Origin: CAWGJF01 sp963715745
Lineage (GTDB): Bacteria > Bacteroidota > Ignavibacteria > Ignavibacteriales > Ignavibacteriaceae
Assembly (NCBI GenBank): GCA_963715745.1
Contig: OY970271.1
Coordinates: forward strand, 2,852,001-2,916,000
Direction of reading: 5' to 3'
Length of the DNA: 64,000 bases
Position numbers and translations under genes: made by a program. Of this stretch, positions 17,909 through 28,119 are shown one piece after another. Position 1 is the first letter of the stretch. Each line of letters starts with the position of its first letter. Below the pieces are notes generated by a model. That model was not told the origin of the DNA, ran no database searches, and saw only the letters and a program-made list of their open reading frames with translations.

Positions 17909-19612
17909 TTACTCCGAAATTATAATCTTTTTTTCCTGACTTGTCCCGATACTTTCGATCAACAGTCGATAGATACGTTCATTATAATCAAAATAAATGC
18001 TTGTTCCAATTTCTGAAGTAGATGCACTTGAATATTCTTCCGGTAAGATTAATTTAAAGCTAATGTTATTAACACTTATATAATTATTATTCTTTACAAC
18101 AATTTCAATTTTCTTTTCTTCTTTATATGTATTTATATAAAATGAAATATTGCTTTTTAACTCACTCCAATTAATCATTTGGTTCAAAGTCGTAAACCAG
18201 CAATTATTTTTAATTAAATTTATTTGCAATCTCTTAAATTCTTCTTTACTGAGATTATTTGATATATTGAATTCGTCAATAACAGGAATTACCAAAACCT
18301 GTTTTTCAGATAAAATATTTTTACTATTAAATTCCTTAAAATCTTCATAAGTGCTAGTTTTAGGTAATAATTTATTATACTGAATTGAATTGCCGCTACT
18401 GGTATTCAATATGATTCGATCATACATTCTGAAATTAAATTCAGAGAAATCAGTAGAATCAGTTTTAAAATCTGATTTAAACGGACTTTCATCCAGAATT
18501 CCAATTGAATTTTGATCAGTTGATTTTTCAATTTCATTTGCTGCTTTTTGATATATCCCTTTAATTTCAAGAGCTGACTTATTCAAATTATCAATTTTGT
18601 TGTAAATAAGATGAATATCTCCGAAAGCATTCAGGTACTTCAAATCAATTTTGTTTTCGTCCAAGCTTTCAGGTAATATAAAATTGTCAAAAGAAATATT
18701 ACTTAAAGAGCTATTTCCATGAATAAAATTCTGAAACCTTTTTCCATCTTTTAATTTATTAATAAAAACTACCTCTTGATTATATGAGGAAGGAAAATTA
18801 TTTAAGCTAACAAGAGTTTTGTTGTCCAGAAAAATCAAAACATTAAGAATGAGTTTTTCAGCAACACTTTTTTTACTTAATTCGTCTGATAATTGTGAAA
18901 TCTGAAACCCAAACCACACAAATCGGCTGGTATTTTTAGTTCCACAAACTACTGCTGGATGGAATTCATTAAAAGTTGTTGGGTAATTTGTATAATAACC
19001 TAAATTAGAATTTTCATTACTTTGATTAGCAGAGTAACATTTTATGTTGCCGGAAAGAATAAGTTGTTGATCGACAGACTCATTGATGATTGGATTATTT
19101 GACTTAAGAGTAATTGAAGTTGCTGAATATTCTGGATTGGTTATTTCAATTGGCGTAATTCCGGTCAGTTCGTTACATATATTTTCAAATCTTTTTCGTG
19201 CGCCGGTTTTATAGTTCCCGATATTTCCGAGTATAAAAATTGATTTGCCTGATTTTTCAAAATCTCTGATATTTTCAACAGCTTCATCTGAAAGAATTTC
19301 AACACCAGGTAAAATTAAAATATCTTCATCATCAAAATCGTAATCATCAAGCTCACTATCTGTATAAACCCGGTATGAAATTTTCCTGTCTAAAAAAAAT
19401 ATTTCCCAATCTCTGATTAAATAAAAATTATTTTCCCCGGAATGAACTTCATTCCAGGTCTGTTCAGAAAAGACAATCCCTATTTTAATATTATCGAGTG
19501 GATCCTGGGCAGGAAAGTTTGGACTGTAAAATATTATTAAAGATATGACAAATAAATCAAGCAGCCCATAATTTTTCAATTTTGATAAATATTTTTTTTG
19601 ATTCGGATTCAT
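17909..19612 (-). CDS. envelope protein with amidotransferase-like and polysaccharide deacetylase-like regions (paralogue of 19846-21735)
   Basis: This 567-residue protein has a hydrophobic segment at residues 17-34 ending in FPAQDP, so it is anchored or exported. Residues 40-260 resemble the glutamine-amidotransferase-like fold found in polysaccharide proteins (ILILPGVEILSDEAVENI, SGKSIFILGNIG, FVWFGFQIS). The middle aligns with the deacetylase-like middle of its neighbour, but NodB catalytic residues are not evident. The end (CWFTTLNQMINW and a beta-rich tail) aligns with the neighbour's end. It is probably a non-catalytic or modified exopolysaccharide-processing protein; enzymatic activity is unproven. 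Confidence 0.6.
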   Translation of the reverse strand: MNPNQKKYLSKLKNYGLLDLFVISLIIFYSPNFPAQDPLDNIKIGIVFSEQTWNEVHSGENNFYLIRDWEIFFLDRKISYRVYTDSELDDYDFDDEDILILPGVEILSDEAVENIRDFEKSGKSIFILGNIGNYKTGARKRFENICNELTGITPIEITNPEYSATSITLKSNNPIINESVDQQLILSGNIKCYSANQSNENSNLGYYTNYPTTFNEFHPAVVCGTKNTSRFVWFGFQISQLSDELSKKSVAEKLILNVLIFLDNKTLVSLNNFPSSYNQEVVFINKLKDGKRFQNFIHGNSSLSNISFDNFILPESLDENKIDLKYLNAFGDIHLIYNKIDNLNKSALEIKGIYQKAANEIEKSTDQNSIGILDESPFKSDFKTDSTDFSEFNFRMYDRIILNTSSGNSIQYNKLLPKTSTYEDFKEFNSKNILSEKQVLVIPVIDEFNISNNLSKEEFKRLQINLIKNNCWFTTLNQMINWSELKSNISFYINTYKEEKKIEIVVKNNNYISVNNISFKLILPEEYSSASTSEIGTSIYFDYNERIYRLLIESIGTSQEKKIIISE

Positions 19613-19845
19613 TGAATAACCTCAATTGAAGATCTTTAATATTAGTTTACTCAATGAGTCCAATTATTATTTTTTTAAATATAACTCCGGAATATTCACC
19701 AGAATTTACGAGCTTGTTTAAAGAAATAGGTAATAGTTTATTCCGGCAGGAAAATAAAATTGAAACGGATAGAAAAAAAATAATAAGATAAGGCATTAAA
19801 TTTTTCAGTTAAATATTAAAAAAATAATTTTTAGGATGCATCCTC

Positions 19846-21735
19846 TCAAGCATTTAGAATATCATAATCTATATAGTAAGTTCTCGATTCACCTGATTCA
19901 AGATCATTAAGGATTAAATAAATAAATCTGCTTCCGTCTTTATGAATGTAAGCAGCTTTTTTTGTACCAATTATTTCTGATTCAATACTGATTTTTGCAG
20001 CTTTTTCATTTAAGTCAACATCAATTTTTAAATCATCAATTTTTGATTTTCCCGGATTAGTGATTGTAACTGCTACTCTGGATTTTCCTAATCTTTTGGT
20101 TCTTAGCTCAACATATTCTTTTTTAATAAACCATTTTTCAATTTGATCAAGAGTTGTTATCCAGAATCCTTTATTCTTTTAAATCCTGTACAACTCTTTT
20201 TACAACTTCAATATTTTCTGGTTGGCACTGATATTCCGGGTGAATTTTAAATACATACAAACCACCTTCAAATAAAACCCGATCAAGATCTTCCTGATAA
20301 CTATAAAATTGAAATTCAGGTTTGTCCAAACCATTGTCTCTTATAATTTCATAATCATCTCTTGCAGTTTTTGTAATTGATAATATTTTTTTACCGTCTT
20401 TAACAAAAATTTTGGGAACAGATCTGTCGCTGAGCGAATCATTTAAAATGTAATTGTACCCTGCATCAATTATAGCATTAAGTGAATACTGATCATTATT
20501 TCTAAATAATGATAGTGCACCTGAAATAATCGAGTTTGTCGAATTTGAAAGAAAAGTCCGATTATCTTCTAAAGTCCGAACAAGTTGCTGATATCTTTTT
20601 AAAGAATCTTTTTTGCTGGAATTGTTATATCCTAAATCAACAAGTGAGGCAATTTCACCAAATCCTTTTAAATACTTAACAAAATTTTTCTTCTTATAAG
20701 TTAATTTACTATCAACAAAAAAAGTTGATTTTACATTTTGTTCTTTTAATATATTCAGGAAACTGTCTATGTTTTCACTGTCCTGGGTAATTTGAGAAAC
20801 AATAACTGCTGCAGAATTAAATCCTGTTGGCCAGTCTCTAATGTAAGCAATTGGTGAATATGTAAGCCAATTAATACAGTTTTAAATACACGATCGAAAT
20901 AAACGTAATCATCTTTTACACCAATTATAGAATTAATTTCAAATCCCATCCACACGAATCTGCCTTTACCATAAGTTCCATACACAATACCTGCACTTTT
21001 TTTTATCCCTTCCCGAACCAGACCTTCTTCAATCCTGTAATTATACCAGAAACTTACCTGAGTAGTTCTGGGATCAAGTACTTCAACTGCAATTGGTTTA
21101 TCCCATGTGGCAACTCTTAATGGAAATCCTGTAGGAACATTTGCCGTAATTGGCAGACCTCCACGCAAAGTATGGATTTTAGTTCGCTCATCATTTCCAA
21201 TTTCCCTTGCGTATTTTACACCATAAACGTCCGAAAAGAAATTCCATCCTCTCCACTTTCCATCATTTGAATAGGAAGCTGTTCCGCTTGTTGCAAATAT
21301 ACTTCCGCCATTCAGCAAATATTTTTTTAATTCAATGATTTCATTATCACTTAATGATTTTGATCCCGGCAAGATTATAAGTTTATATTTCGAATGGTTA
21401 CCGTTTTCAATTATCGCATCATCGATAATTTCATATTTAATATTTAGAGCAGAAATAAATCTTGTCCAGGTCTCTATATTCTCATTTTGCCAAGAGCTGC
21501 CTTTAGGAAAAAGATTTGAAGTATAACCAGAATTTAGAATGGCAATTTCAGGCTCACTGCCAAGAAACAAACTCTTTAAAACATTTGCGTTGGGAATTAA
21601 TTCTGAAGAATGAAATCTGCCATATACGTTGCGTATAATTAATAAAAATACAAGAACTGAAAGGGCTATTGTAATGAGTCCTGAAAAAAAAACAAGGAAT
21701 GTATTTGATTTGTAAGAGCGTGAACTTACCGCCAC
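19846..21735 (-). pseudogene. amidotransferase-like/deacetylase-like envelope protein, interrupted by two frameshifts
   Basis: The first frame (from ATG 21735) encodes one membrane segment (residues 12-33) and an amidotransferase-like domain (LIILPGSKSLSDNEII, GKGRFVWMGFEIN). Near 20870 it shifts by -1 (GTATTAATTGG), after which WLTYSPIAYIRDWPTGFN continues a deacetylase-like domain. Near 20180 an AAAAG run carries one extra base, after which NKGFWITTLDQIEKW and a beta-rich tail run to TGA at 19846, back in the first frame. Intact length would be about 629 residues, with the same three-part layout as the paralogue at 17909-19612. It overlaps the preceding small membrane-protein gene by 10 bases. 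Either a recent pseudogene or sequence errors. Confidence 0.75.
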
Positions 21736-22169
21736 TTTACTTCCCCGACATTTTCATCTTCAACTAAATCGACATATTCATCAAAAGTATATTTAGTAAA
21801 TTTTGCGTCAGGAATTATTACTTCGTTTGATCCATTTGTACCGTGTTTTTTTACTGTGGCAAATGGTTTAATAGTTTCATTAGCTATTAGTGTTTCTCCA
21901 CTAATTCGAGGTTCCTTCTTAATAAACTTTTTGCCTGCTTCTGAGTCGGCTTTTTGTTTCCTAATTACATCTTCAACATATACTTTATTTTCAAATGATT
22001 TTATTTTCGGTTCAACGTACTCTGATTCAAATTCTTTATAAACCGGACCCGGAATTTGCTGAGTTTTCCTTTCACGGATCTTATAGAGAATATATGCCCC
22101 CACAGCTAATATAAATGTACTGATTGTGGCAACCAGGATGATTGTAGAAAGTATCGGGATTAACTCCAT
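21726..22169 (-). CDS. small single-pass membrane protein of exopolysaccharide locus
   Basis: This 147-residue protein has one membrane helix at about residues 8-29 (STIILVATISTFILAVGAYI), then a charged tail with alternating Lys/Glu, probably cytosolic. No family is recognised. Its place between the glycosyltransferase and the deacetylase-like gene parallels the small synthase-partner proteins of other exopolysaccharide operons (for example PgaD), but it has one helix rather than two and no sequence match I can see. Confidence 0.6.
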   Translation of the reverse strand: MELIPILSTIILVATISTFILAVGAYILYKIRERKTQQIPGPVYKEFESEYVEPKIKSFENKVYVEDVIRKQKADSEAGKKFIKKEPRISGETLIANETIKPFATVKKHGTNGSNEVIIPDAKFTKYTFDEYVDLVEDENVGEVKWR

Positions 22170-22208
22170 TTTTTGCCCTTAATTAAAAATTGCCCTCACT
22201 GAATTTAT

Positions 22209-23598
22209 TTAACCTATTCTCTCGAGTTTACCCCAGGTCATTCGTATTCCCAAGAACTCCTCAACTGTTGACATCGCTTTGCATATATCCACTATTAGTA
22301 TGAAAACCATACGATAAATTAATGCGTAAGGTACCAATCTGAATTCTTCTTTTTCAGAAGCTATACAATATAGTGCAGATATCAAATCAAGCAAAGCAAG
22401 TCCGGCCCACCAGAAAAATATCAAAGAAGAAAAGCCAAATAATATTGCGGCTACAATAAAAAATAAATGTGCAGCAATGTTCATAGGAGGCCAGATAAGA
22501 GCCTCATAAAACATCGACCAGAGTGTAAAAGTATCTCCGAAATTTGTGGTCGGATTCAACATTAATTTTTTATGTTTCCTAATTGATTGTAAAATACCTC
22601 TGGTCCAACGGTATCTTTGTTTAAGCAATTGCTCCAGTTTAACCGGAGCTTCAGTGTATGATATAGATTGGGGTTCAAAATAGATTTTCCAACCTTTTGC
22701 AAGAATCTTTAATGTCATATCTGCATCCTCCGCAAATGTATCGCTGCTATAGAACCCTACATCTTCCAGAGCACTTTTCCTAAACAATCCAATCGGACCA
22801 GGGATTATGTTTACCAATCTGAAAAAACTTTGTGCACTTCTTGCCATATTCAGACCTTCAATATATTCCAATGCCTGAAGATCTGTAAAAAATTTTCCAC
22901 GGTTTAAAACTTTCACGTTACCCGCAACTGCACCAATTTCCGGTTTTACAAAATGTCTTACTGCAAGCTTTAAAAGAATCTGGAGATAAACGTGAATCAC
23001 CATCCATACAAAGAACGTATTCTGAACTACAAACTTTAATACCTGCATTTAACGCACTTGCCTTACCGCCATTTGGTTTATTAATCAATGAAACTTTTAC
23101 AAAATTTAATTTTCCTCTTTGAATTCCGACTAATCTTTCGGCTATTTGTTTTGTGTTATCTGTAGAACCGTCATTAACTATAATAATTTCATAATTAGCG
23201 TAATTTAGTTCAAGTAAGGAACTAATTGATCTTTCAATTATTCTTTCTTCATTAAATACCGGAACAATTATACTTACAAAAGGTTGAAATCCATTTGTTG
23301 GTTTGAATGTATATTCACTAAAATAAAAATAAGAAGAAACTAAAATTCCGAAATAACGTAGCAACAGTACAAAAAGAAAAATTACTAATGCAACAATCGT
23401 AGAGTATTCTATGAGGGAAGAGGTGGTAAGTATAGTTGTGGGCAAAGTATAATAAACAATTATGAACAAAATAAGGGATATCAATCCGCTAATAACGATG
23501 CGACGTAATAACCGCCATTCCCGGTTATCATTGGCAGAATAATCTGTCGTATCGGTTAATTGAATAACCGATCTTTTCAACTCTCTTTTTTCATTCAT
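22209..23598 (-). pseudogene. PgaC-like family 2 glycosyltransferase (polysaccharide synthase), one frameshift
   Basis: The first frame (ATG 23598) encodes two membrane helices, then FVSIIVPVFNEE, VNDGSTDNT and the DGD motif (CMDGDSRL). Near 22960 the run TTTTAAAG has one A too many for the frame. The next frame continues with LAVRHFVKPEIGAVAGNVK, NIIPGPIGLF, the ED motif (TFAEDADMT), the QRYRW motif (QxxRW) and about four C-terminal helices. Joined, it gives about 460 residues with all catalytic motifs of processive synthases such as PgaC/IcaA (poly-N-acetylglucosamine). The polymer made here is unknown. A sigma-54 promoter match lies upstream. Truly broken or a base-call error cannot be decided from the sequence. 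Confidence 0.8.
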
Positions 23599-23627
23599 TT
23601 TTCTGGGTGGAAAATTCGTTCTAAAAA

Positions 23628-23643
23628 GGCAATTATAATGCCA
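23628..23643 (-). promoter_or_regulatory. putative sigma-54 promoter of glycosyltransferase gene
   Basis: On the minus strand TGGCATTATAATTGCC matches the -24/-12 consensus, with GG and GC exactly 10 bases apart. It lies about 30 bases upstream of the ATG at 23598, leaving room for a short leader. A weaker version followed by the same TGCCTTTTTAG precedes the ATPase-GGDEF gene (27954-27970). Confidence 0.6.
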
Positions 23644-23766
23644 CTAAATCCACTTCGATTAAGAAATACAAAGGGCTTTTTAATTTTTTTAATGAAACAA
23701 ATTCAGATCAATTTTTTGGCTTGTATCAGAATCGAACAAGCAGAAATCTTGCTAATAATCAAACAT

Positions 23767-26613
23767 TTATATGTTCCAGAATGCTGATAAGCTAAAGTTA
23801 GTAGAACTGTATCCCTTACCTGATTGAATAGTTGTACTGAAACCTGCACTACCCTGCAGTGAGAAATAATTATTGAATTTATATATTACGTTACCTCCAA
23901 ACTCTCTAAGTATAAATTTTTCAGAAGGAATATAGCCTAACTTTCCATTTATTCCGGCAGATAGTTTTTCAGTATCAGAAATTTTCCATTCAGCCCAGAT
24001 GCTGTGAGTTTCAAAATTTTCAGGCGACCAATAAATTTGTTTTTTATCTTTAAAACTGTATAAGTAATATTCGTAACCAACTACTAAATTTTTCATTATG
24101 ATTTTTCCAAGCTGTAATTGCAACCGGTTACCACGATTTTTATCTGAAACCAGGAAGTAAGAAAAATGTCCGCCGAACTTCCAGCTATTCTTAATAAAAT
24201 AATAACCTCTGATATCTGCTAAGTTGGAAATTAATCTTTGTTCGACTAAAAATGGTGAATATAAAATTTGTGCTGCATCGGTAGAATAAAATCCCGCTGA
24301 GAAACTATATTGTTTTTTTTCAACAGCACGAAAAACTATTTCTCCGGTAAATCTATTTACAGAAGACGGAAAGTTTGTAACTCCACCTGAAACTGTTAGT
24401 GATATGTTTCTTGTTAATCTTCCAATGGCAAATCCCTTTATAATACTTAAGTTGGTATGAACAGAATCATTGGCTAAAATTCCGCCATACCCGCCTACAC
24501 CCAAAGATAGAAATTGATTAACACCCAATTCAAACTTTAGTCCGTAAGTTGAATAAAGAAAACCAAAATTGTCTGCAAAATAATTTGCTTCGGGTGAAAG
24601 CATAGTGTAAGCAGGGAAACCCGATAATGAAAATTCATTATCTGAATCAGGCCCAAACCAACTCATCCTTTTTTGCAAAATATAAGAACCAGGCGATTCG
24701 ACTAACATTTCATTATAAATCTTTCTGGATTTTGAATAATCTTTTAAATAAAAATATGAGTCTGCCATCATCAGTTTAATTTCAGAATCAGAATCATCCA
24801 TTAAATTCAGCTTATTTAAATCATTTAGTGCACTGATGTAGTTGCCTGACCAAAAATAAATTTTGGCTCGCTGTTTTAGAAATTCAAAATTATTTTTATC
24901 ATTAAATATTAATCTGTCATAAATTCCGATCGCACTTTCATAATCATTTTTACACAAGTATGCTTCAGCTAATTCCTTCTGAAGGTGAATATCATCTGAT
25001 TCTGAAATCATATTTTTATAAATGTTAATTGCGTCATCACATTTTTTTTGGGTTACTAATTCGCGGGCTTTTGTTAATTGTATGTATCTTTCATCTAAAA
25101 TATTTTGCTCTCTTTTCTTTGAAATTAAAAAATGAAGCTTTATCAGTTCTTCATTACCCGGGTTAACAATTTCGGCTTTATTTAACAATGAACCAGCATC
25201 AACCAAATTATTTTTTTGATATTGAAGATTAGCTAAAGTATAAAGTGCCTGAAAATTATTTGGATCATTTTTCAATACTAATTCCAAAGCATTTACAGCT
25301 TCATTTGAATAGTCACCACTCCAGGTGCAAACCTGGCCATATAATAGATTATAATCAGATTTTTTTGAATCAGACGAAAGTAATTTAGCTAATAATAACT
25401 TGGCTTTTTTATATTCGCCATTCCAGGCAAGTAATTTGGCGAGTTCAAAACTTACTTTTTCATCATTTGGATTGTTACTTAAATAATTCTCCAACAAACC
25501 AATTGCATCTTCGCTTTGGTCAAGGTTATTTAGATATTCAGATAGTTTTAGTATTGATTTACTGTCGTTCGGATTTTTTTCAAGTTTTAATTTCAACTCT
25601 GATATTTTTTGTGAGTAAAATTGAGTACTCTTTTTATTGAAAGTTGTTTTTAATTCTTCAAATTCGTTTTTTCCTTTGAAAACTTTTTCAAGAAGATTAA
25701 TCTGTTCCTTTGCCTCTTCAAATCTATTGTGCGTAATAAGTTCATTCACCAGCTTAAACCTAACCTCATTTTTCGAAGGATCTTTTTTAAGCTGATAATA
25801 TAAATTATCAATTAAATAACCGGGATAATTTTTTTTAACAGGCAAACCATAGTTGTATTTTGATGTAGTATCATTTACAGTATAAACATGACCTTTTCCC
25901 CTAACGAGATCATAACCATCCATTGCTTCTTTGAAGTAAGGACGCAAAGCCAGCGCTTTTTCAAATGCCTTTATAGATTCATTTTTCTTTCCAAGCCACA
26001 TTGTAAAGTATCCATAACGCGACCATAGCCGGTGATCATCTGGATATTTTTCTACGTACTGTTTTAATATTTTTTCTCCTTTTTCAAGATGATGAGTTTT
26101 GGAAAGAATTTCTGTATAGCGCAAAACTTCATCAGAAGAAGCTTCTTCTCTTTTCAAATATTCATCATACCAGGTTTCGGCTTTTTCCCACTCGCCTAAA
26201 TTTTTATAACATTTACCAATTTCTAAATAATTTACCGGAGTTTCCGGATTGATTGCAATTTCTCTTTCATAACCTACAATTTTATTATAAAGAAGAGAGT
26301 ACCATAAATTTACTGCGCGATTAAGATCATTTTGATATTCTTTGTTATTTTGGGCGAGCTTGATGCAAGATCGGTAGTCATAAACAGCCAGTTCATATTG
26401 CGAACGTTTTTCATAACACCCTCCGCGAAGATAATAACCCGAAGGATCCTGAGGATTTGCTGAAATATAATTGTTCAGAAGTTCTATTGCTTCACCGAAC
26501 AATCCAATTTCAATATTATGAATAGCTTCTGATTTTAATTTATTGGTATTATTTTGTGAAGTAATGAAGGGGCAGAATGAAATCGATATTAAAATAAGTA
26601 GTGACCACTTCAT
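23767..26613 (-). CDS. TPR protein with C-terminal outer-membrane beta-barrel (PgaA/BcsC-like exporter)
   Basis: This 948-residue protein has a signal peptide at residues 1-19. About 600 residues of TPR repeats follow (for example NPQDPSGYYLRGGCYEKRSQ and FQALYTLANLQYQKNNLVDA). From about residue 655 to the end there are alternating hydrophobic/polar strands with aromatic girdles, ending in SLSAFWNI, typical of a YaiO-type barrel. TPR scaffold plus barrel in one chain is the layout of polymer exporters such as PgaA and BcsC. With the synthase gene downstream it probably carries the nascent polysaccharide across periplasm and outer membrane. It starts 14 bases after the ATPase-GGDEF gene. Confidence 0.8.
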   Translation of the reverse strand: MKWSLLILISISFCPFITSQNNTNKLKSEAIHNIEIGLFGEAIELLNNYISANPQDPSGYYLRGGCYEKRSQYELAVYDYRSCIKLAQNNKEYQNDLNRAVNLWYSLLYNKIVGYEREIAINPETPVNYLEIGKCYKNLGEWEKAETWYDEYLKREEASSDEVLRYTEILSKTHHLEKGEKILKQYVEKYPDDHRLWSRYGYFTMWLGKKNESIKAFEKALALRPYFKEAMDGYDLVRGKGHVYTVNDTTSKYNYGLPVKKNYPGYLIDNLYYQLKKDPSKNEVRFKLVNELITHNRFEEAKEQINLLEKVFKGKNEFEELKTTFNKKSTQFYSQKISELKLKLEKNPNDSKSILKLSEYLNNLDQSEDAIGLLENYLSNNPNDEKVSFELAKLLAWNGEYKKAKLLLAKLLSSDSKKSDYNLLYGQVCTWSGDYSNEAVNALELVLKNDPNNFQALYTLANLQYQKNNLVDAGSLLNKAEIVNPGNEELIKLHFLISKKREQNILDERYIQLTKARELVTQKKCDDAINIYKNMISESDDIHLQKELAEAYLCKNDYESAIGIYDRLIFNDKNNFEFLKQRAKIYFWSGNYISALNDLNKLNLMDDSDSEIKLMMADSYFYLKDYSKSRKIYNEMLVESPGSYILQKRMSWFGPDSDNEFSLSGFPAYTMLSPEANYFADNFGFLYSTYGLKFELGVNQFLSLGVGGYGGILANDSVHTNLSIIKGFAIGRLTRNISLTVSGGVTNFPSSVNRFTGEIVFRAVEKKQYSFSAGFYSTDAAQILYSPFLVEQRLISNLADIRGYYFIKNSWKFGGHFSYFLVSDKNRGNRLQLQLGKIIMKNLVVGYEYYLYSFKDKKQIYWSPENFETHSIWAEWKISDTEKLSAGINGKLGYIPSEKFILREFGGNVIYKFNNYFSLQGSAGFSTTIQSGKGYSSTNFSLSAFWNI

Positions 26614-26627
26614 TGCAAATGGATTAC

Positions 26628-27896
26628 TCAGGAGTATCCGAATTTGAATTTTTCAACCGATTCATCTGCAAAGAGTTGTTCGAATAAATCATCAGCATTT
26701 CGAATGGATTCATTTACTTTTATAGGATATATAGAGATGAATGGAAGTAGTGTACTAACATAATTCGAATCTTCGTTTGGAAGGTTTTCTTTAATTTTTG
26801 CTATAAGACTGTTAATATCTTTATCACTTTCTTTTGTATAAAGTACTAAAACCTTATTTCCAATTGTGCAAATCTTATCCTTTCGTTCAGTTGAAAGTCT
26901 AATAGCATTCTGAAGCTGGTTCATAGTCAGTAGTTTGCCTCTTTCAGCAGTTTCATCCAGACGGATTGAAATTAAGCTAAACCCTTTACCCGTACTTTTA
27001 TAAAAAGCAATTTGATTATTCAGAATTAGTTTAAAATCATTAACAGAATATAAATTACTGAGTGAAAATGTTTCTTCGGGCAACTCAAATTCAGCCATCG
27101 ATTTATATTTTTTATCAGTAGAAAAGCTTTGGGTAAAATCATCCTCTGATAAACTTTTTGGTTTATATTCTACTTTAACACCACGATAAGCTTCAATAAA
27201 ATATTTCGAAGAAAACTTTCCTTCTGCGTGGCCAACTAACGGAGTGATTGTCATTTGACCTGGCTGATTCTTACTTACAAATTCATCAGATTTCTTAAGA
27301 GTAATAAGACCTGTACTAACTGAGAGCAAAGTATCCGCAATTTTTTGTGATCCTGGAGTTGCCGGTTCTCCGATTACAAACAAACTAGTAACACCATGAT
27401 CTTCAATATTTTCAATCGTTCTAAGGAAAGCATCTTTTAGCAATGCCAGGTTCCTGAATCCAACAAATGGTGTGACTTCATCAAATACAACTTTACTTGG
27501 CTGATATTGATTAACAACATTAGAAATATCTTTTATGTAATCTACAAGGTATGAATCTGGATTTTCGGCTTGTTCAATGTTTGTAGGAGGAGTCACACGA
27601 ACAACAATAATAGTATTGTTGTTCATGTAATGCTGTAAATCAAAATCAATTGAAGCAGCATTAATAAGTAAATCCTTCGGGCGTACGCTTGTAAAGTAAA
27701 GACAGGTTTCATTTGCTTTAGCACATTCCATTGCAAACTGAAGTGAGAGTATTGTTCTTCCGGACTTATGTGGTCCCATAAGTAAATAAGTCCCACCTCT
27801 ATAGAAACCGCCCCAGGCAAAATCAACTAGTGGAATACCAGATGGAAGCAGTTGTATTCTTTTTTTCATAGCCCTCAGGAAAATAGTTTCATGCAA
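26628..27896 (-). CDS. RecA/KaiC-fold ATPase fused to degenerate GGDEF domain (BcsE-like layout)
   Basis: In this 422-residue protein, residues 10-230 resemble RecA/KaiC (PSGIPLVDFAWGGFYRGG, a P-loop GPHKSGRT and Walker B VVFDEV). The conserved P-loop Lys is Arg here, so ATP hydrolysis is in doubt. Residues ~285-410 resemble a GGDEF domain (FSLISIRLDE, then ICTIGNKVLVLY where GGDEF normally sits). The GGDEF residues are lost, and no clear RxxD inhibitory site precedes them. A P-loop domain followed by a decayed GGDEF domain recalls BcsE, the c-di-GMP-sensing regulator of cellulose synthesis; no REC-like middle domain is seen. A second ATG at 27869 is an alternative start. Probably regulates polymer synthesis. 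Confidence 0.65.
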   Translation of the reverse strand: MHETIFLRAMKKRIQLLPSGIPLVDFAWGGFYRGGTYLLMGPHKSGRTILSLQFAMECAKANETCLYFTSVRPKDLLINAASIDFDLQHYMNNNTIIVVRVTPPTNIEQAENPDSYLVDYIKDISNVVNQYQPSKVVFDEVTPFVGFRNLALLKDAFLRTIENIEDHGVTSLFVIGEPATPGSQKIADTLLSVSTGLITLKKSDEFVSKNQPGQMTITPLVGHAEGKFSSKYFIEAYRGVKVEYKPKSLSEDDFTQSFSTDKKYKSMAEFELPEETFSLSNLYSVNDFKLILNNQIAFYKSTGKGFSLISIRLDETAERGKLLTMNQLQNAIRLSTERKDKICTIGNKVLVLYTKESDKDINSLIAKIKENLPNEDSNYVSTLLPFISIYPIKVNESIRNADDLFEQLFADESVEKFKFGYS

Positions 27897-28119
27897 TTTG
27901 CCAAATATTATGCCGTTAGGTATGTCCTAAAAATCCACTTTATTAACTAAAAAGGCATTTTTTTTGCACTAAAGAGAGACAAAAGTTTATCCATTGTATT
28001 ATTATGCAACAACAATTTTTCTCTTTTTTTTATCCGAATTGAGGTTTTTTAAAATGGTAATTTTTAAAGTAGGTATTATTTTAATAGTTATTAAAATTTA
28101 AAAAGCACAAATGAGAACA

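Noticed and set aside
22900..23000. Programmed -1 frameshift in the synthase gene
   Set aside because: The needed shift is +1 (or -2) and the run TTTTAAAG is not a canonical slippery heptamer; indel or base-call error is simpler.
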